Source: Flavobacterium psychrophilum (lineage in GTDB: Bacteria > Bacteroidota > Bacteroidia > Flavobacteriales > Flavobacteriaceae). From it: a stretch of DNA of 64,000 nt. This document shows positions 37,107-46,728 of this stretch, piece after piece (the stretch's first letter is position 1; each line of letters begins with the position of its first letter). The position numbers and the translations under genes were made by a program. The stretch lies in assembly GCA_945890865.1 (NCBI GenBank), contig CAMDDB010000008.1, forward strand, positions 1-64,000. The letters are read 5' to 3'. The notes beneath the pieces are model-generated. The model was not told the origin of the DNA. It saw only the letters and a list, made by a program, of their open reading frames with translations, and did no database searches.

Positions 37107-38435
37107 ATGAAACATTTTTTTTATTCCCTAATTGCCGTACTGTTTTCACTTACCGTTTCTGCTCAAAATGGCATACAATCGGGACCAATGGTTGGTTATT
37201 GTGAAATGAAAGAAGCTATGATATGGTTGCAAACAACAAGTGACGCTATCGTCGAGATTGAATATTTCGAAAAGGAAAATCCTACAAAAATATATAAAAG
37301 TGCCGCGTATCGAACACATGCTGAAAATGCATTTACCTGTCACATTTTATTAAATGAATTGAGCCCAGGGAAAAAATATATGTACACCATTTTTGTAGAT
37401 AAAAAGAAAATTACTTTTCCCTATGAAACGACATTCACTTCAAAAAAAATATGGCAATGGCGAGAACAAGCTCCCGATTTTTCAGTTGCTCTTGGCAGTT
37501 GCGCATACGTCAATGAAGAAGCAGTAGACCGGCCAGGAAAAGGCTATGGTTCCAATTATTCAATTTTTGAATCTATAGCGAATAAAAACCCAGATATTAT
37601 GCTTTGGCTGGGAGATAACATCTATTTGAGAGAGGCAGATTGGGATAGTAAAACAGGGATTTATCACCGTTATACCCATTCGCGTTCCTTAAAAGAATTA
37701 CAACCTTTATTGGCTAAAACACAAAATTTTGCCATTTGGGATGACCACGATTTTGGACCAAATGATAGCGATAGAAGCTTTTACAATAAACACCTTACAC
37801 AACAAGCATTTAAAGACTTTTGGGCAAATAAAACATATGGCTTAGACGCGCTGCAGAAAGAAGGTATACATTCTGTTTTTAGTTGGTCTGATGTCGATTT
37901 TTTTCTTCTGGACAATCGTTTTTTTAAATCTCCAAATGACAGAAAAACAGGGGAACGAACGATTTTAGGAAAGGAACAACTTGAGTGGTTAATCGATGCG
38001 TTGTCTTCATCTAAAGCATCCTTCAAAATCATTGCAATTGGCGGTCAAGTGTTAAATACTGCCGCTAGATTTGAAAATTATGCGTGTTATTCTGAAGAAA
38101 AAAAATATTTATTGGATCAAATTAAAGCGAACAACATAAAAGGCGTTGTATTTCTGAGCGGCGATAGGCATTTTACAGAATTATCTAAAATTGCTGTTAC
38201 TGAAACTACCGCGATTTATGATTGGACCGTTTCGCCATTAACGTCTGGAATTGCAACATCCTACAAAGAAGACATAAATACTAATAGGGTGGAAGGAAGT
38301 TTGTTTACCGAAAACTGCTTTGGTATGATTTCTTTTTCTGGAAAAAAGGAGAAAAGACAACTTAAACTAACCTTATTCAACAAAGATGGCATAGAATTAT
38401 GGCATAAAGTGATCTTGAAAAGTGAATTGGAATAA
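37107..38435 (+). CDS. PhoD-like alkaline phosphatase
   Basis: 442 residues with a signal peptide (1-20, ending VSAQ). An N-terminal Ig-like domain (about 22-110) is followed by a metallophosphatase domain with the PhoD landmarks LGSCAYV, LWLGDNIYLR, IWDDHDFGPNDSD and LSGDRHFTEL, which supply metal ligands. It is expected to release phosphate from phosphodiesters or monoesters in the periplasm or outside the cell. The aspartates and histidines are all retained. No Pho-type regulatory site was seen. Confidence 0.88.
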   Translation: MKHFFYSLIAVLFSLTVSAQNGIQSGPMVGYCEMKEAMIWLQTTSDAIVEIEYFEKENPTKIYKSAAYRTHAENAFTCHILLNELSPGKKYMYTIFVDKKKITFPYETTFTSKKIWQWREQAPDFSVALGSCAYVNEEAVDRPGKGYGSNYSIFESIANKNPDIMLWLGDNIYLREADWDSKTGIYHRYTHSRSLKELQPLLAKTQNFAIWDDHDFGPNDSDRSFYNKHLTQQAFKDFWANKTYGLDALQKEGIHSVFSWSDVDFFLLDNRFFKSPNDRKTGERTILGKEQLEWLIDALSSSKASFKIIAIGGQVLNTAARFENYACYSEEKKYLLDQIKANNIKGVVFLSGDRHFTELSKIAVTETTAIYDWTVSPLTSGIATSYKEDINTNRVEGSLFTENCFGMISFSGKKEKRQLKLTLFNKDGIELWHKVILKSELE

Positions 38436-38789
38436 TTAATACTTGTTCCGAAACCACACCTTTTGCCATTCGCGTTTTAAGACTAAAAACGCCACTTGTT
38501 CTGATAATTCTACTAAATCAGAACCATCTAATTTTTTAATTTGTTCTTCTGAAACGTCAATAATGTAAAGTAAGTTCAAATATTCTGCAAATTTGTATTG
38601 AATCAGTTTGTAGATTTTTTCTTGCACTAAATTTTTAAACTCAAACGGAAAAATACTCGCCGGGACATCTAGGGGTTCATTGGCCAAAGCAAAATCTTTA
38701 TTGACCTGTTCAATCAGTTTAAAGTACAAAGCTTCCTCTTCCGCTTGCGAAATCAATGCGTCAATATTTATTGGGTTTATAAAATTCAT
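38436..38789 (-). CDS. Small helical protein of unknown function
   Basis: 117 residues, no signal peptide or membrane segment, predicted mostly alpha-helical. It starts MNFINPINIDALISQAEEEALYF and ends LKREWQKVWFRNKY. I do not recognise a family name; similar small proteins follow polyprenyl synthase genes in other Flavobacteriaceae as far as I recall. It lies 46 bases downstream of the polyprenyl synthase on the same strand, so the two are probably co-transcribed. It abuts the PhoD stop. Confidence 0.7.
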   Translation of the reverse strand: MNFINPINIDALISQAEEEALYFKLIEQVNKDFALANEPLDVPASIFPFEFKNLVQEKIYKLIQYKFAEYLNLLYIIDVSEEQIKKLDGSDLVELSEQVAFLVLKREWQKVWFRNKY

Positions 38790-38835
38790 TTACAGTATTA
38801 TTGACACATTATCAAATTAATAAATTGGCAAATTG

Positions 38836-39810
38836 TTACACGTTTCTTCCCATTAAACTATCGCCAAAAGCTTTCAAAATGACTTTCTTATCGGGCGAAA
38901 TATCCATTTTTTCTAGGGTTTCAAACGCCTTAAAGGTGTACTCTTGAATGGCTGTTTTTGTTGCTTCGCTTGCTCCTGAAGCATTAAAAATTGCTTTAAC
39001 TGATTCGATTTTTTCGATTTTTTCTGAAGGTTGTATTGAAAATAAATGGACCAACTGTTGTTTGTCTTCCGCTGATGAAAACTCAATTGCTTTCAAATAA
39101 AGATACGTTTTTTTGTTTTCAATAATGTCGCCACCCACTTGCTTTCCAAAGGTTTCTGGATTTCCAAAGGCATCGAGATAATCGTCTTGTAATTGAAAGG
39201 CAAGGCCTAAATTCAATCCAAAATCATAGATTAAATTGGCGTTTTCATCGGAAGTTTCGGCTACGATTGCGCCCATCTTCATGGCAGCGCCCACCAATAC
39301 TGCCGTTTTATATTCAATCATTTTTAAATATTCGGGGATGGTGACATCGTTTCGCAATTCAAAATCGACATCATATTGCTGACCCTCGCAAACTTCTAAC
39401 GCTGTTTTGCTGAATAATTTAGCTAATTTTTGGAAGGTTTCGGGTGGGTAACTCTCAAAAAATTGATAGGCCAAAATGAGCATTGCATCACCTGATAATA
39501 TTCCCGTATTCAAATCCCATTTTTCATGAACCGTTTGATGGCCTCTTCGCAAAGGAGCATCGTCCATAATGTCATCGTGAATTAATGAAAAGTTGTGAAA
39601 TACTTCAATAGCTGTAGCCGCTGGAAGCGCTTTATCACATGGGGTATTGAACACTTCACTGGCCATCAAGGTTAAAACAGGACGCATCCTTTTTCCGCCC
39701 AGCGACAAAATATATTGAATAGGTTCGTATAAATTTTTAGGCTCTTTGTGGGCCACAATTTGCGAAAAATGATCACTCATTTTTTCTTGATAGTAGGATA
39801 CTGAATGCAT
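38836..39810 (-). CDS. Polyprenyl diphosphate synthase
   Basis: 324-residue trans-isoprenyl diphosphate synthase. The first Asp-rich motif is DDIMD at 79-83 in FSLIHDDIMDDAPLRRG and the second is DDYLD at 209-213. The first motif lacks the two-residue insertion of bacterial FPP synthases, and F74 five residues before it suggests a limited chain length, so GGPP or FPP is the likely product. It supplies precursors for menaquinone, carotenoids or lipid carriers. It is divergent from the TetR gene. Confidence 0.88.
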   Translation of the reverse strand: MHSVSYYQEKMSDHFSQIVAHKEPKNLYEPIQYILSLGGKRMRPVLTLMASEVFNTPCDKALPAATAIEVFHNFSLIHDDIMDDAPLRRGHQTVHEKWDLNTGILSGDAMLILAYQFFESYPPETFQKLAKLFSKTALEVCEGQQYDVDFELRNDVTIPEYLKMIEYKTAVLVGAAMKMGAIVAETSDENANLIYDFGLNLGLAFQLQDDYLDAFGNPETFGKQVGGDIIENKKTYLYLKAIEFSSAEDKQQLVHLFSIQPSEKIEKIESVKAIFNASGASEATKTAIQEYTFKAFETLEKMDISPDKKVILKAFGDSLMGRNV

Positions 39811-39889
39811 GCTGCTGATTTTTTGGCTAAATTACTTCAATAATCTGAAACGTTACAAATTAATAAAGTGTTAAATTTACGTAAAAACT

Positions 39890-39921
39890 TTGGAAACTAT
39901 TTTTGTGTTAAAAGTTTCCAA
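39890..39921. promoter_or_regulatory. Candidate operator for the TetR-family regulator
   Basis: TTGGAAACT (39890-39898) and AGTTTCCAA (39913-39921) form a perfect 9-base inverted repeat with a 14-base spacer. It encloses the TTG of the -33 element and ends two bases before the -7 box, so bound protein would block RNA polymerase. Confidence 0.7.
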
Positions 39922-39931
39922 CCTATATTTG
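39903..39931 (+). promoter_or_regulatory. Promoter of the tetR-efflux operon
   Basis: TTG (39903-39905), an 18-base spacer and TATATTTG (39924-39931) match TTG-N17-23-TAnnTTTG. The operator-like repeat overlaps it. Confidence 0.65.
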
Positions 39932-39980
39932 CATCAGATTTAGGACAAATCTAGTTTTAAATCAAAGACTTAAAGAAGTA

Positions 39981-40574
39981 ATGAAAGACCAAATTTTAAC
40001 AAAAGCAACAGACCTTTTTTTAACACTAGGATTCAAAAGTGTTACTATGGATGATATTGCTTCTGAAATGGGTATTTCAAAAAAAACCATTTACCTCCAT
40101 TACAACAATAAAGATCAGCTAGTAGAAGCCTCCACGATGCATTTATTTGAAACCATATCTGGTGGAATTGATCAAATCTGTTCCTTGGAAAATAATCCCA
40201 TAGAAGAGTTGTTCTTGATCAAAGATTTTGTCATGAAAAATCTAAAGAACGAAAGCACTTTTCCCATTTATCAATTGCAAAAATATTATCCAAATATTCA
40301 TAAATCGCTAATGCTTCGACAATTTGACAAAATGGGCGACTGTGTCATTGTTAATTTAGAAAAAGGAATAGTACGAGGCCTTTTTAGAAAAGAAATAAAC
40401 ATTCCTTTGATTGCCCGCTTTTATTTTGCCGGCATGACCAGTTTAAAAAATAACGAAATATATAATACAGAACAATTCCCTTCCCTAACAACTCAAATGG
40501 CCTATTTAGAATATCATTTAAGAGGTATTTGCACAGAAAAAGGAATACAAAAACTAGAACAATTATTAAAATAG
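39981..40574 (+). CDS. TetR/AcrR family regulator of the efflux operon
   Basis: 197 residues. The N-terminal DNA-binding domain (about 1-50) has the TetR signature FKSVTMDDIASEMGISKKTI with a YLHYNNKDQL recognition-helix end. The C-terminal ligand domain is unspecific. It is the first gene of a unit with tolC-like, adaptor and RND pump genes, which is the usual local repressor arrangement. The perfect inverted repeat over its own promoter supports autoregulation. The inducer is unknown. Confidence 0.92.
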   Translation: MKDQILTKATDLFLTLGFKSVTMDDIASEMGISKKTIYLHYNNKDQLVEASTMHLFETISGGIDQICSLENNPIEELFLIKDFVMKNLKNESTFPIYQLQKYYPNIHKSLMLRQFDKMGDCVIVNLEKGIVRGLFRKEINIPLIARFYFAGMTSLKNNEIYNTEQFPSLTTQMAYLEYHLRGICTEKGIQKLEQLLK

Positions 40575-40582
40575 ACCATACT

Positions 40583-41923
40583 ATGAAACAAAAATTAACT
40601 GCACTTTGCTTATTTATTACCACTACATTGTTTGCACAAGAAGCAAAGATTTCATATTCCTTTACTCTAGAACAAGCCATAGAACATGCGGTGAAAAACA
40701 ATTATTCTATGATCAATGCCGACAGAGATGTGGAAGCGGCGAAAAAGAAAAAATGGGAAACAACAACCATGGGTTTGCCTCAAATTAATGGATCTGTAAA
40801 TTATCAGAATACGTTTGAGTTTACCAAACAAGGTGCGGCTGCAAATGCATTTAATCCGGCTGCAAATCCAAACGACATCGTATTGTTAGCTTTTGGCACA
40901 AAACACGTTGCTATTGGAAATCTTACCTTAAGTCAATTGATTTTTGACGGTTCCTATTTAGTTGGGCTTCAATCGGCAAAAACGTATTTGCAAATTTCGG
41001 AAAACGCTAAAATAAAAACCGCTCAGGAAATTAAAGAAATCGTTATCAATTCTTATGGCAATGTATTACTGGCAGATGAAAGCGTTAAAATTCTAGAAAA
41101 CAACAAAAAAATTCTAGAAAAAACCTTGGCTGACACCAAGGAGATTTTTAAAAACGGTTTAATTGAAGAAGAAAATGTTGAACAACTTCAAATCACATTG
41201 GCCAGTTTAACCAGTTCATTAGAAAATGTAAAACGTCAAAAAAGAATTGCGGTAGACGTATTAAAATTGCTTTTAGGAATAGATTTGATGGAAGAATTAG
41301 TCCTAATCGATCAATTGAATACCTTGACGCAAAACAATATAGATTTAGTTTTATTGAAAAAAGAATTTGAAGCGAAAAATACGATTGATTACCAAATTGG
41401 TAAAAACATTGAGAAAAGTAAAGAACTCTTATTAAAATTAGAAAAAAGTAAAGCACTACCATCGCTAGCTGCTCAATTTAATTTTGGTTATAATTCATTT
41501 GCCAATCAATTCGATTTAGCAAACGGTTCTCAAAAATGGAATAATTTTTCCAATGTGGGAGTCGGATTAAATGTACCTGTATTCAGTAGTTTGGGAAGAA
41601 GTTCCAGAACTCAGCAAGCTAAAATTGCATTAGAACAAGCCAAAACATCGGTAACAGAAACCGAACAAAAATTGAAATTACAATTTGCAAAAGCCAAAAG
41701 CGATTATGAATTTAGCATTGAACAATTGGCAACTTCAAAAAATAATTTAAATTTAGCAGAACGCATCGAGTCTAAAAATCAAATTAAATTCAAAGAAGGA
41801 TTGGCCGGTAGTTTTGATTTATCCGAAGCACAACGTCAATTATATAGTGCCCAACAAAGCTATCTTCAAGCCATGCTTGACGTAATTAATAAAAGAGCAA
41901 CTTTAGAAAAACTAGTAAATTAA
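40583..41923 (+). CDS. TolC family outer-membrane efflux protein
   Basis: 446 residues from ATG 40583, with a signal peptide (1-19, ending FAQ). Two long coiled-coil helix pairs rich in Lys, Glu and Ala and the repeated strand segments are typical of TolC. It begins SYSFTLEQAIEHAVKNNYSM, the usual TolC opening, and has a second internal half. It is the outer-membrane duct of the tripartite pump. It starts eight bases after the tetR stop. Confidence 0.93.
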   Translation: MKQKLTALCLFITTTLFAQEAKISYSFTLEQAIEHAVKNNYSMINADRDVEAAKKKKWETTTMGLPQINGSVNYQNTFEFTKQGAAANAFNPAANPNDIVLLAFGTKHVAIGNLTLSQLIFDGSYLVGLQSAKTYLQISENAKIKTAQEIKEIVINSYGNVLLADESVKILENNKKILEKTLADTKEIFKNGLIEEENVEQLQITLASLTSSLENVKRQKRIAVDVLKLLLGIDLMEELVLIDQLNTLTQNNIDLVLLKKEFEAKNTIDYQIGKNIEKSKELLLKLEKSKALPSLAAQFNFGYNSFANQFDLANGSQKWNNFSNVGVGLNVPVFSSLGRSSRTQQAKIALEQAKTSVTETEQKLKLQFAKAKSDYEFSIEQLATSKNNLNLAERIESKNQIKFKEGLAGSFDLSEAQRQLYSAQQSYLQAMLDVINKRATLEKLVN

Positions 41924-41965
41924 TTCCTAATACAATCTATACTTCATAAACAAAAAATTAACCCA

Positions 41966-43105
41966 ATGAAAAAAATAATTCTACTTACAACCCTATCCAT
42001 CGCCCTATTGGCTTGTTCAACAAAAGAATCAGACGCATCGCTTGAACAATTAATTTCGGATAAAAATGTAGCCGCACTTCAAACAAAAAAAACAACTCTT
42101 CAAGCCGAATTGGCTAAAATTGAAGGTGCGTTAGCCGTGCTAGATGTAAAAAAAATAGAAGCATTAGTTGCTATTCAAACCCTAAAAGATACTGTTTTCA
42201 ATCACTATTTAGAAGTTCAAGGAAGTGTAGATACCAAAGAAAATATTGTAGTTCAGCCGGAATTTAGCGGGACACTAACCGCTCTTTACGTAAAAGCCGG
42301 ACAACGTGTTACCAAAGGACAAATTCTTGGAAAAATTGACGACGCCGGGATGGGGCAGCAATTAGCTAACATAGAAAACCAATGTGCCTTAGCTAAAACC
42401 ACTTTTGAACGTCAAAAAAATCTTTGGGATAAAAAAATTGGCTCAGAAATTCAGTTTTTACAAGCGCAAGCGCAAATGATCTCTGCACAAAAATCAGTAG
42501 CGCAAATGAAAGCTCAAGTAGCAAAAACAGTTGTTCGTGCGCCATTTTCGGGGACAATTGATGAAGTATTTGTAGAGCGAGGAGAAGTAGTGGCGCCTAA
42601 TCCACAAGGACTAATGCGAATCGTTAATTTATCAAACATGTATGTTTCTACAACTGTACCGGAAACCTATATTGGAAAATTAAAACCCGGAACCGAAGTA
42701 GCTGTGTTTTTAACCTCATTAGGAAAAACCTATATAGGAAAAGTGCGCCAAGTGGCTAATTATATCAATCCGAATAACAGAAGTTTTGGTATTGAAGTAA
42801 GTGTGCCCAATCCCGACAATTTATTGCGTCCAAATCAGGTAGCAAAATTAAAGATAATAGATTACACCAATAAGAATGCTATTGTTGTGCCTACTAATGT
42901 AGTACAAGAAGATGGACAACTTCAAAAATTTGTATTTATTGCTACAAATGTGAACGGAACTTCGGGAATTGCAAAAAAAGTAGTGGTAAAAGTGGGTAAA
43001 TCTTCAAATAACTTTACCGAAATACTCAGTGGTTTATCGGCAAATGATATCATAGTAACCGAAGGCGTAAATAGTATTGCCGACGGCATGAAACTAAATT
43101 TTTAA
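41966..43105 (+). CDS. Efflux RND periplasmic adaptor subunit (lipoprotein)
   Basis: 379 residues. The lipobox LLACS places a lipid-modified Cys at residue 17, anchoring it in a membrane. A coiled-coil region (about 28-66), a lipoyl-like half-motif GTLTALYVKAGQRVTKGQIL, a central hairpin and the returning half APFSGTIDEVFVERGEVV follow, then beta-barrel and membrane-proximal domains. It bridges the RND pump and the TolC duct. A coiled-coil segment before the lipoyl domain is a little unusual. It lies 42 bases after the TolC gene. Confidence 0.93.
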   Translation: MKKIILLTTLSIALLACSTKESDASLEQLISDKNVAALQTKKTTLQAELAKIEGALAVLDVKKIEALVAIQTLKDTVFNHYLEVQGSVDTKENIVVQPEFSGTLTALYVKAGQRVTKGQILGKIDDAGMGQQLANIENQCALAKTTFERQKNLWDKKIGSEIQFLQAQAQMISAQKSVAQMKAQVAKTVVRAPFSGTIDEVFVERGEVVAPNPQGLMRIVNLSNMYVSTTVPETYIGKLKPGTEVAVFLTSLGKTYIGKVRQVANYINPNNRSFGIEVSVPNPDNLLRPNQVAKLKIIDYTNKNAIVVPTNVVQEDGQLQKFVFIATNVNGTSGIAKKVVVKVGKSSNNFTEILSGLSANDIIVTEGVNSIADGMKLNF

Positions 43106-43116
43106 AAGAGTTAATT

Positions 43117-43157
43117 GTTTATAGTTTGCAGTTGTATTTACACGTACAACCATAAAC
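43117..43157. repeat. Nested dyad in the adaptor-RND spacer
   Basis: GTTTAT (43117-43122) pairs with ATAAAC (43152-43157) and GTTGTA (43131-43136) with TACAAC (43145-43150), giving an extended interrupted hairpin inside the operon. Confidence 0.55.
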
Positions 43158-43182
43158 TTAAAACCAAAAACAACAAACAAAT

Positions 43183-46100
43183 ATGTCACACAAAAACAAA
43201 GAATTCGGAATATCGAGTTGGGCCGTAGACAATAGAGTTACCGTATATATATTAACCTTGCTAATTGTCATTACAGGAGTAATTGCTTATGTAACAATGC
43301 CTCGTGAAGATTTTCCTGAAATAATTGAAAACAAAGTTTACATCTCTTCTGTTTTCCCGGGGAACTCGGCGGAAGATGTAGAAAAACTTATTATTAAACC
43401 ACTGGAGAAAGAGTTTAAAAATATTTCGGGTGTTGAGAAAATCACGTCCAATTCCTTCCAAGATTATGGAATGATCATTGTAGAATTTTCGGATAATGTT
43501 ACTATTGAAGACGCCAAAACAAAGATCAAAGACAAAGTTGATGTAAAAAAGGCCGATTCTGATTGGCCTAATTTGGACAATGGCAGTAAAGTGGAGCCCA
43601 ATGTGTTTGAATTAAATATTTCGGAAGAGGTGCCTATTTTGAATATCAATTTAAAAGGGAACTACACCACACAACAACTGAAAAAATACGGAGAGTTGTT
43701 GCAAGATGACATCGAAGAAATTGCCGAAGTAAAAAAAGTAGACATTCTAGGGGTAGACGATAAAGAAGTAGAAATTGCCGTAGATATTTTTAAAATGACG
43801 GCAGCAAAAGTTTCTTTTGACGAAATCCAAAATGCAGTAAAATATGAAAATATGACCCTCTCGGGAGGAAATTTAATCTCGCAAGGGTCACGAAATAATA
43901 TTCGGATTGTAGGTGAAATTAAAGATCCCAAAGAACTTGAAAATGTCATCGTAAAATCATTCGGAGGAACTGTCTACTTGAAAGATATCGCTGTTGTTTC
44001 CTTTAAAGAAAAAGAAAAAACAACCTTTGCTCGTGAAAAAGGGCAAGAAGTGGTGATGTTGAACGTAAAAAAACGTTCCAATCAAAACATGATTTCTGCT
44101 ATTGAGCAAGTAAAAGTAAAATTGGAAAAAGCAAAAGAAACCTATTTGCCATCAAATTTAACGATGGAGCTTTCCAATGACCAATCTTCTCGTGTTGAAC
44201 ATCAAGTAGATGAATTGTCTAACCACATTATTTTTGGAATCGTCTTGGTGATGATTGTATTGATGTTTACCATGGGACTTAGAAACTCCCTATTTGTAGG
44301 AGCGGCTATTCCACTTTCTATGTTAATGGCATTTACCATTTTATCGGCTTTCGGGCTCACACTAAATACGATGGTGTTGTTCGGATTGGTTATGGGATTA
44401 GGGATGCTCGTTGACGACGGAATTGTAGTAGTAGATAATGTTTTTGCCAACATGAAAAAAGGCATGGACAAAGTATCGGCTTCAAAAATTGGTATCGGTG
44501 AAATCGCTTGGCCTGTTATTTCTTCTACGGCAACGACCTTAATGGCATTTTTACCCTTTGCTTTGTGGCCAGGTACTATGGGTAAATTCATGAAATATTT
44601 CCCAATTACATTAACGGTAACCTTAACCGCTTCGTTGTTTGTAGCTATGGTGGTAAATGCTGCAATGACTGGAGGTTCCATGGATACAGAAGATCGAAAT
44701 GTATCGAAAAAATCAGCAAAATTATATACTGTAATCTTCAGTGTGTTGGCTATTGTTTTTGTAACAATTGGTCACCTTACCGATACCACTGTTGCAAAAG
44801 CCATCGGACATTTGGCCATTATTTCCTTAGGATTAATGTGGTTGTATAAAATCAAATTATACCAATGGACGCAAGATTTTCAGCACAGCTTTTTTCCAAA
44901 AATGGAAGATAAGTACAAGAATTTCTTGGCTAAAATTTTGACCGGTAGAAAAGCGTGGTATGCCTTAGCGGGTATCATTGGAATGTTATTTTTCTCATTT
45001 ATATTGTTAGGAATTTTCCCTAGAAAAGTATTGTTTTTCCCTGATAATATTCCAAATCAAGTTATTACGTATATCGAATATCCTCAAGGAACCGATATTG
45101 CAAAAACGAATAAAGCCACTCTTTTTGTAGAGAAACAAGTGATTGCCATATTAGAAAAATATGTTGATAAAGAAACCAACAAAAACTACTTAGCCGAGAG
45201 TATTGTTTCGCAAGTGGGTGTGGGTGCCGGTAATCCAAATGTTGATGCGGGTTCGGCTTCGGAAACACCATACAAAGGAAAAGTAACCGTAAATTTCTCG
45301 GAATACAAATTTAGAAAAGGCGTAAATACTACGGAAGTATTAGATGAAATTCGGGCCAAAGTAAAAGGCATTGCTGGCGCTACTGTAACCGTTGAAAAAG
45401 ACGCCAATGGTCCGCCTGCTGGATATCCAATTAGTATTCAATTAACAGGTGTCGATTACCAAGAAATGTTGGTAGAAGCCGATAAAATGATTGCCTACTT
45501 AAATGCTAAGAACATTCCAGGTATTGAACGATTGAGTGTTGATGTCAATAAAGAAAGTCCGGAATTAGAAGTAAAAGTAGATCGAGTGAGTGCGGGAAGC
45601 TTAGGTGTTTCTACAGGCCAGTTAGGATTTAACTTGCGCCGTTCGGTGTATGGTCAAGAAATCTCTACATATAAAGAAGGAGATGACGACTATAACATTA
45701 CAATGCGCATGCAAGACGACCAACGTAAGAATGAAGATGTTTTGTTCAATCAATCGCTTACGTTTAGAAATCAGAATAACGGACAAATGATGCAAGTGCC
45801 TATTTCGGCTGTATCAGAAACCCATAAAACGACCACTTATAATCAAATCAAAAGAAAAAACCAGAAACGCATCATGACGGTTTATTCGAATGTATTAACC
45901 GGTTATAATGGCGATGAAATTACCAAGCAAATTGAATCTGAATTAAAATCGTATAAATTCCCAAAAACCGTGAGTTATTCCTTTTCTGGGGTGCAAGAAG
46001 AGCAAGGGAAAAATCAGAATTTCTTACTATATGCGTTGTTCTTGGCTTTAGCTGGAATTACAATTATCATTGTATTACAGTTCAATTCGGTATCCAAAAC

Positions 46101-46659
46101 GATGGTAATTTTATTTACTGTTTTACTAAGTTTCAGTGGTGTTTTCTATGGATATGTGATTGCCAATATGGATTTTGTAATCTTGATGACCATGATGGGA
46201 ATTATTTCTCTGGCCGGAATTGTTGTGAAAAACGGAATTGTATTGATGGACTTCTTTGTGCTTTTATTAGACAAAAAAGTAGCCGATCAGCAATTACAAA
46301 GCCATGACGATTTATCCTTGGAAGAAATAAAAGAAGTCATCATAGAATCTGGGAAATCGCGTTTACGCCCGGTATTATTAACTGCTTTAACGGCAGTATT
46401 AGGATTAATTCCTCTAGCTATTGGATTGAACTTTGATTTCTTCTCATTAGTAACCGAATTTAATCCGCACTTATATATGGGTGGTGATAACGTGATTTTC
46501 TGGGGACCTCTCGCCTGGACCATCATTTTTGGTTTAACCTATGCTACTGTATTGACCCTAGTAATGGTGCCGGTAATGTTTTACTTGGTGAAACGAGTAA
46601 AATATTGGTTACGGGATAAAAGAATAGCAAGACAAACAAAAGAAGTTACAAATGCATAA
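43183..46659 (+). CDS. Efflux RND transporter permease
   Basis: 1158 residues of the AcrB-type hydrophobe/amphiphile exporter group. Twelve core membrane helices in two clusters surround two periplasmic loops. The proton-relay aspartates are in GMLVDDGIVVVDN in helix 4. Between the first cluster (ends about 500) and helix 7 (about 588) lies an extra stretch (about 506-586) with two further hydrophobic segments; AcrB has only a short surface helix there, which explains part of the extra length compared with 1049 residues. Cargo is unknown. It is the last gene of the operon, followed by a terminator. Confidence 0.94.
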   Translation: MSHKNKEFGISSWAVDNRVTVYILTLLIVITGVIAYVTMPREDFPEIIENKVYISSVFPGNSAEDVEKLIIKPLEKEFKNISGVEKITSNSFQDYGMIIVEFSDNVTIEDAKTKIKDKVDVKKADSDWPNLDNGSKVEPNVFELNISEEVPILNINLKGNYTTQQLKKYGELLQDDIEEIAEVKKVDILGVDDKEVEIAVDIFKMTAAKVSFDEIQNAVKYENMTLSGGNLISQGSRNNIRIVGEIKDPKELENVIVKSFGGTVYLKDIAVVSFKEKEKTTFAREKGQEVVMLNVKKRSNQNMISAIEQVKVKLEKAKETYLPSNLTMELSNDQSSRVEHQVDELSNHIIFGIVLVMIVLMFTMGLRNSLFVGAAIPLSMLMAFTILSAFGLTLNTMVLFGLVMGLGMLVDDGIVVVDNVFANMKKGMDKVSASKIGIGEIAWPVISSTATTLMAFLPFALWPGTMGKFMKYFPITLTVTLTASLFVAMVVNAAMTGGSMDTEDRNVSKKSAKLYTVIFSVLAIVFVTIGHLTDTTVAKAIGHLAIISLGLMWLYKIKLYQWTQDFQHSFFPKMEDKYKNFLAKILTGRKAWYALAGIIGMLFFSFILLGIFPRKVLFFPDNIPNQVITYIEYPQGTDIAKTNKATLFVEKQVIAILEKYVDKETNKNYLAESIVSQVGVGAGNPNVDAGSASETPYKGKVTVNFSEYKFRKGVNTTEVLDEIRAKVKGIAGATVTVEKDANGPPAGYPISIQLTGVDYQEMLVEADKMIAYLNAKNIPGIERLSVDVNKESPELEVKVDRVSAGSLGVSTGQLGFNLRRSVYGQEISTYKEGDDDYNITMRMQDDQRKNEDVLFNQSLTFRNQNNGQMMQVPISAVSETHKTTTYNQIKRKNQKRIMTVYSNVLTGYNGDEITKQIESELKSYKFPKTVSYSFSGVQEEQGKNQNFLLYALFLALAGITIIIVLQFNSVSKTMVILFTVLLSFSGVFYGYVIANMDFVILMTMMGIISLAGIVVKNGIVLMDFFVLLLDKKVADQQLQSHDDLSLEEIKEVIIESGKSRLRPVLLTALTAVLGLIPLAIGLNFDFFSLVTEFNPHLYMGGDNVIFWGPLAWTIIFGLTYATVLTLVMVPVMFYLVKRVKYWLRDKRIARQTKEVTNA

Positions 46660-46680
46660 TAAAATGCACTTAGCACATAA

Positions 46681-46709
46681 AAAAAGTCCCGATTTTATCG
46701 GGACTTTTT
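46681..46709. terminator. Bidirectional terminator after the RND gene
   Basis: AAAAAGTCCCGA (46681-46692) pairs with TCGGGACTTTTT (46698-46709) with a 5-base loop. It serves the pump operon and the convergent YwqK-like gene. Confidence 0.92.
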
Positions 46710-46728
46710 ATTTTAATCAAGGTAGAAT

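Noticed and set aside
44202..44681. 159-codon minus-strand ORF inside the RND pump gene
   Set aside because: It is antisense to conserved membrane helices of the pump; no independent promoter or ribosome site was found.
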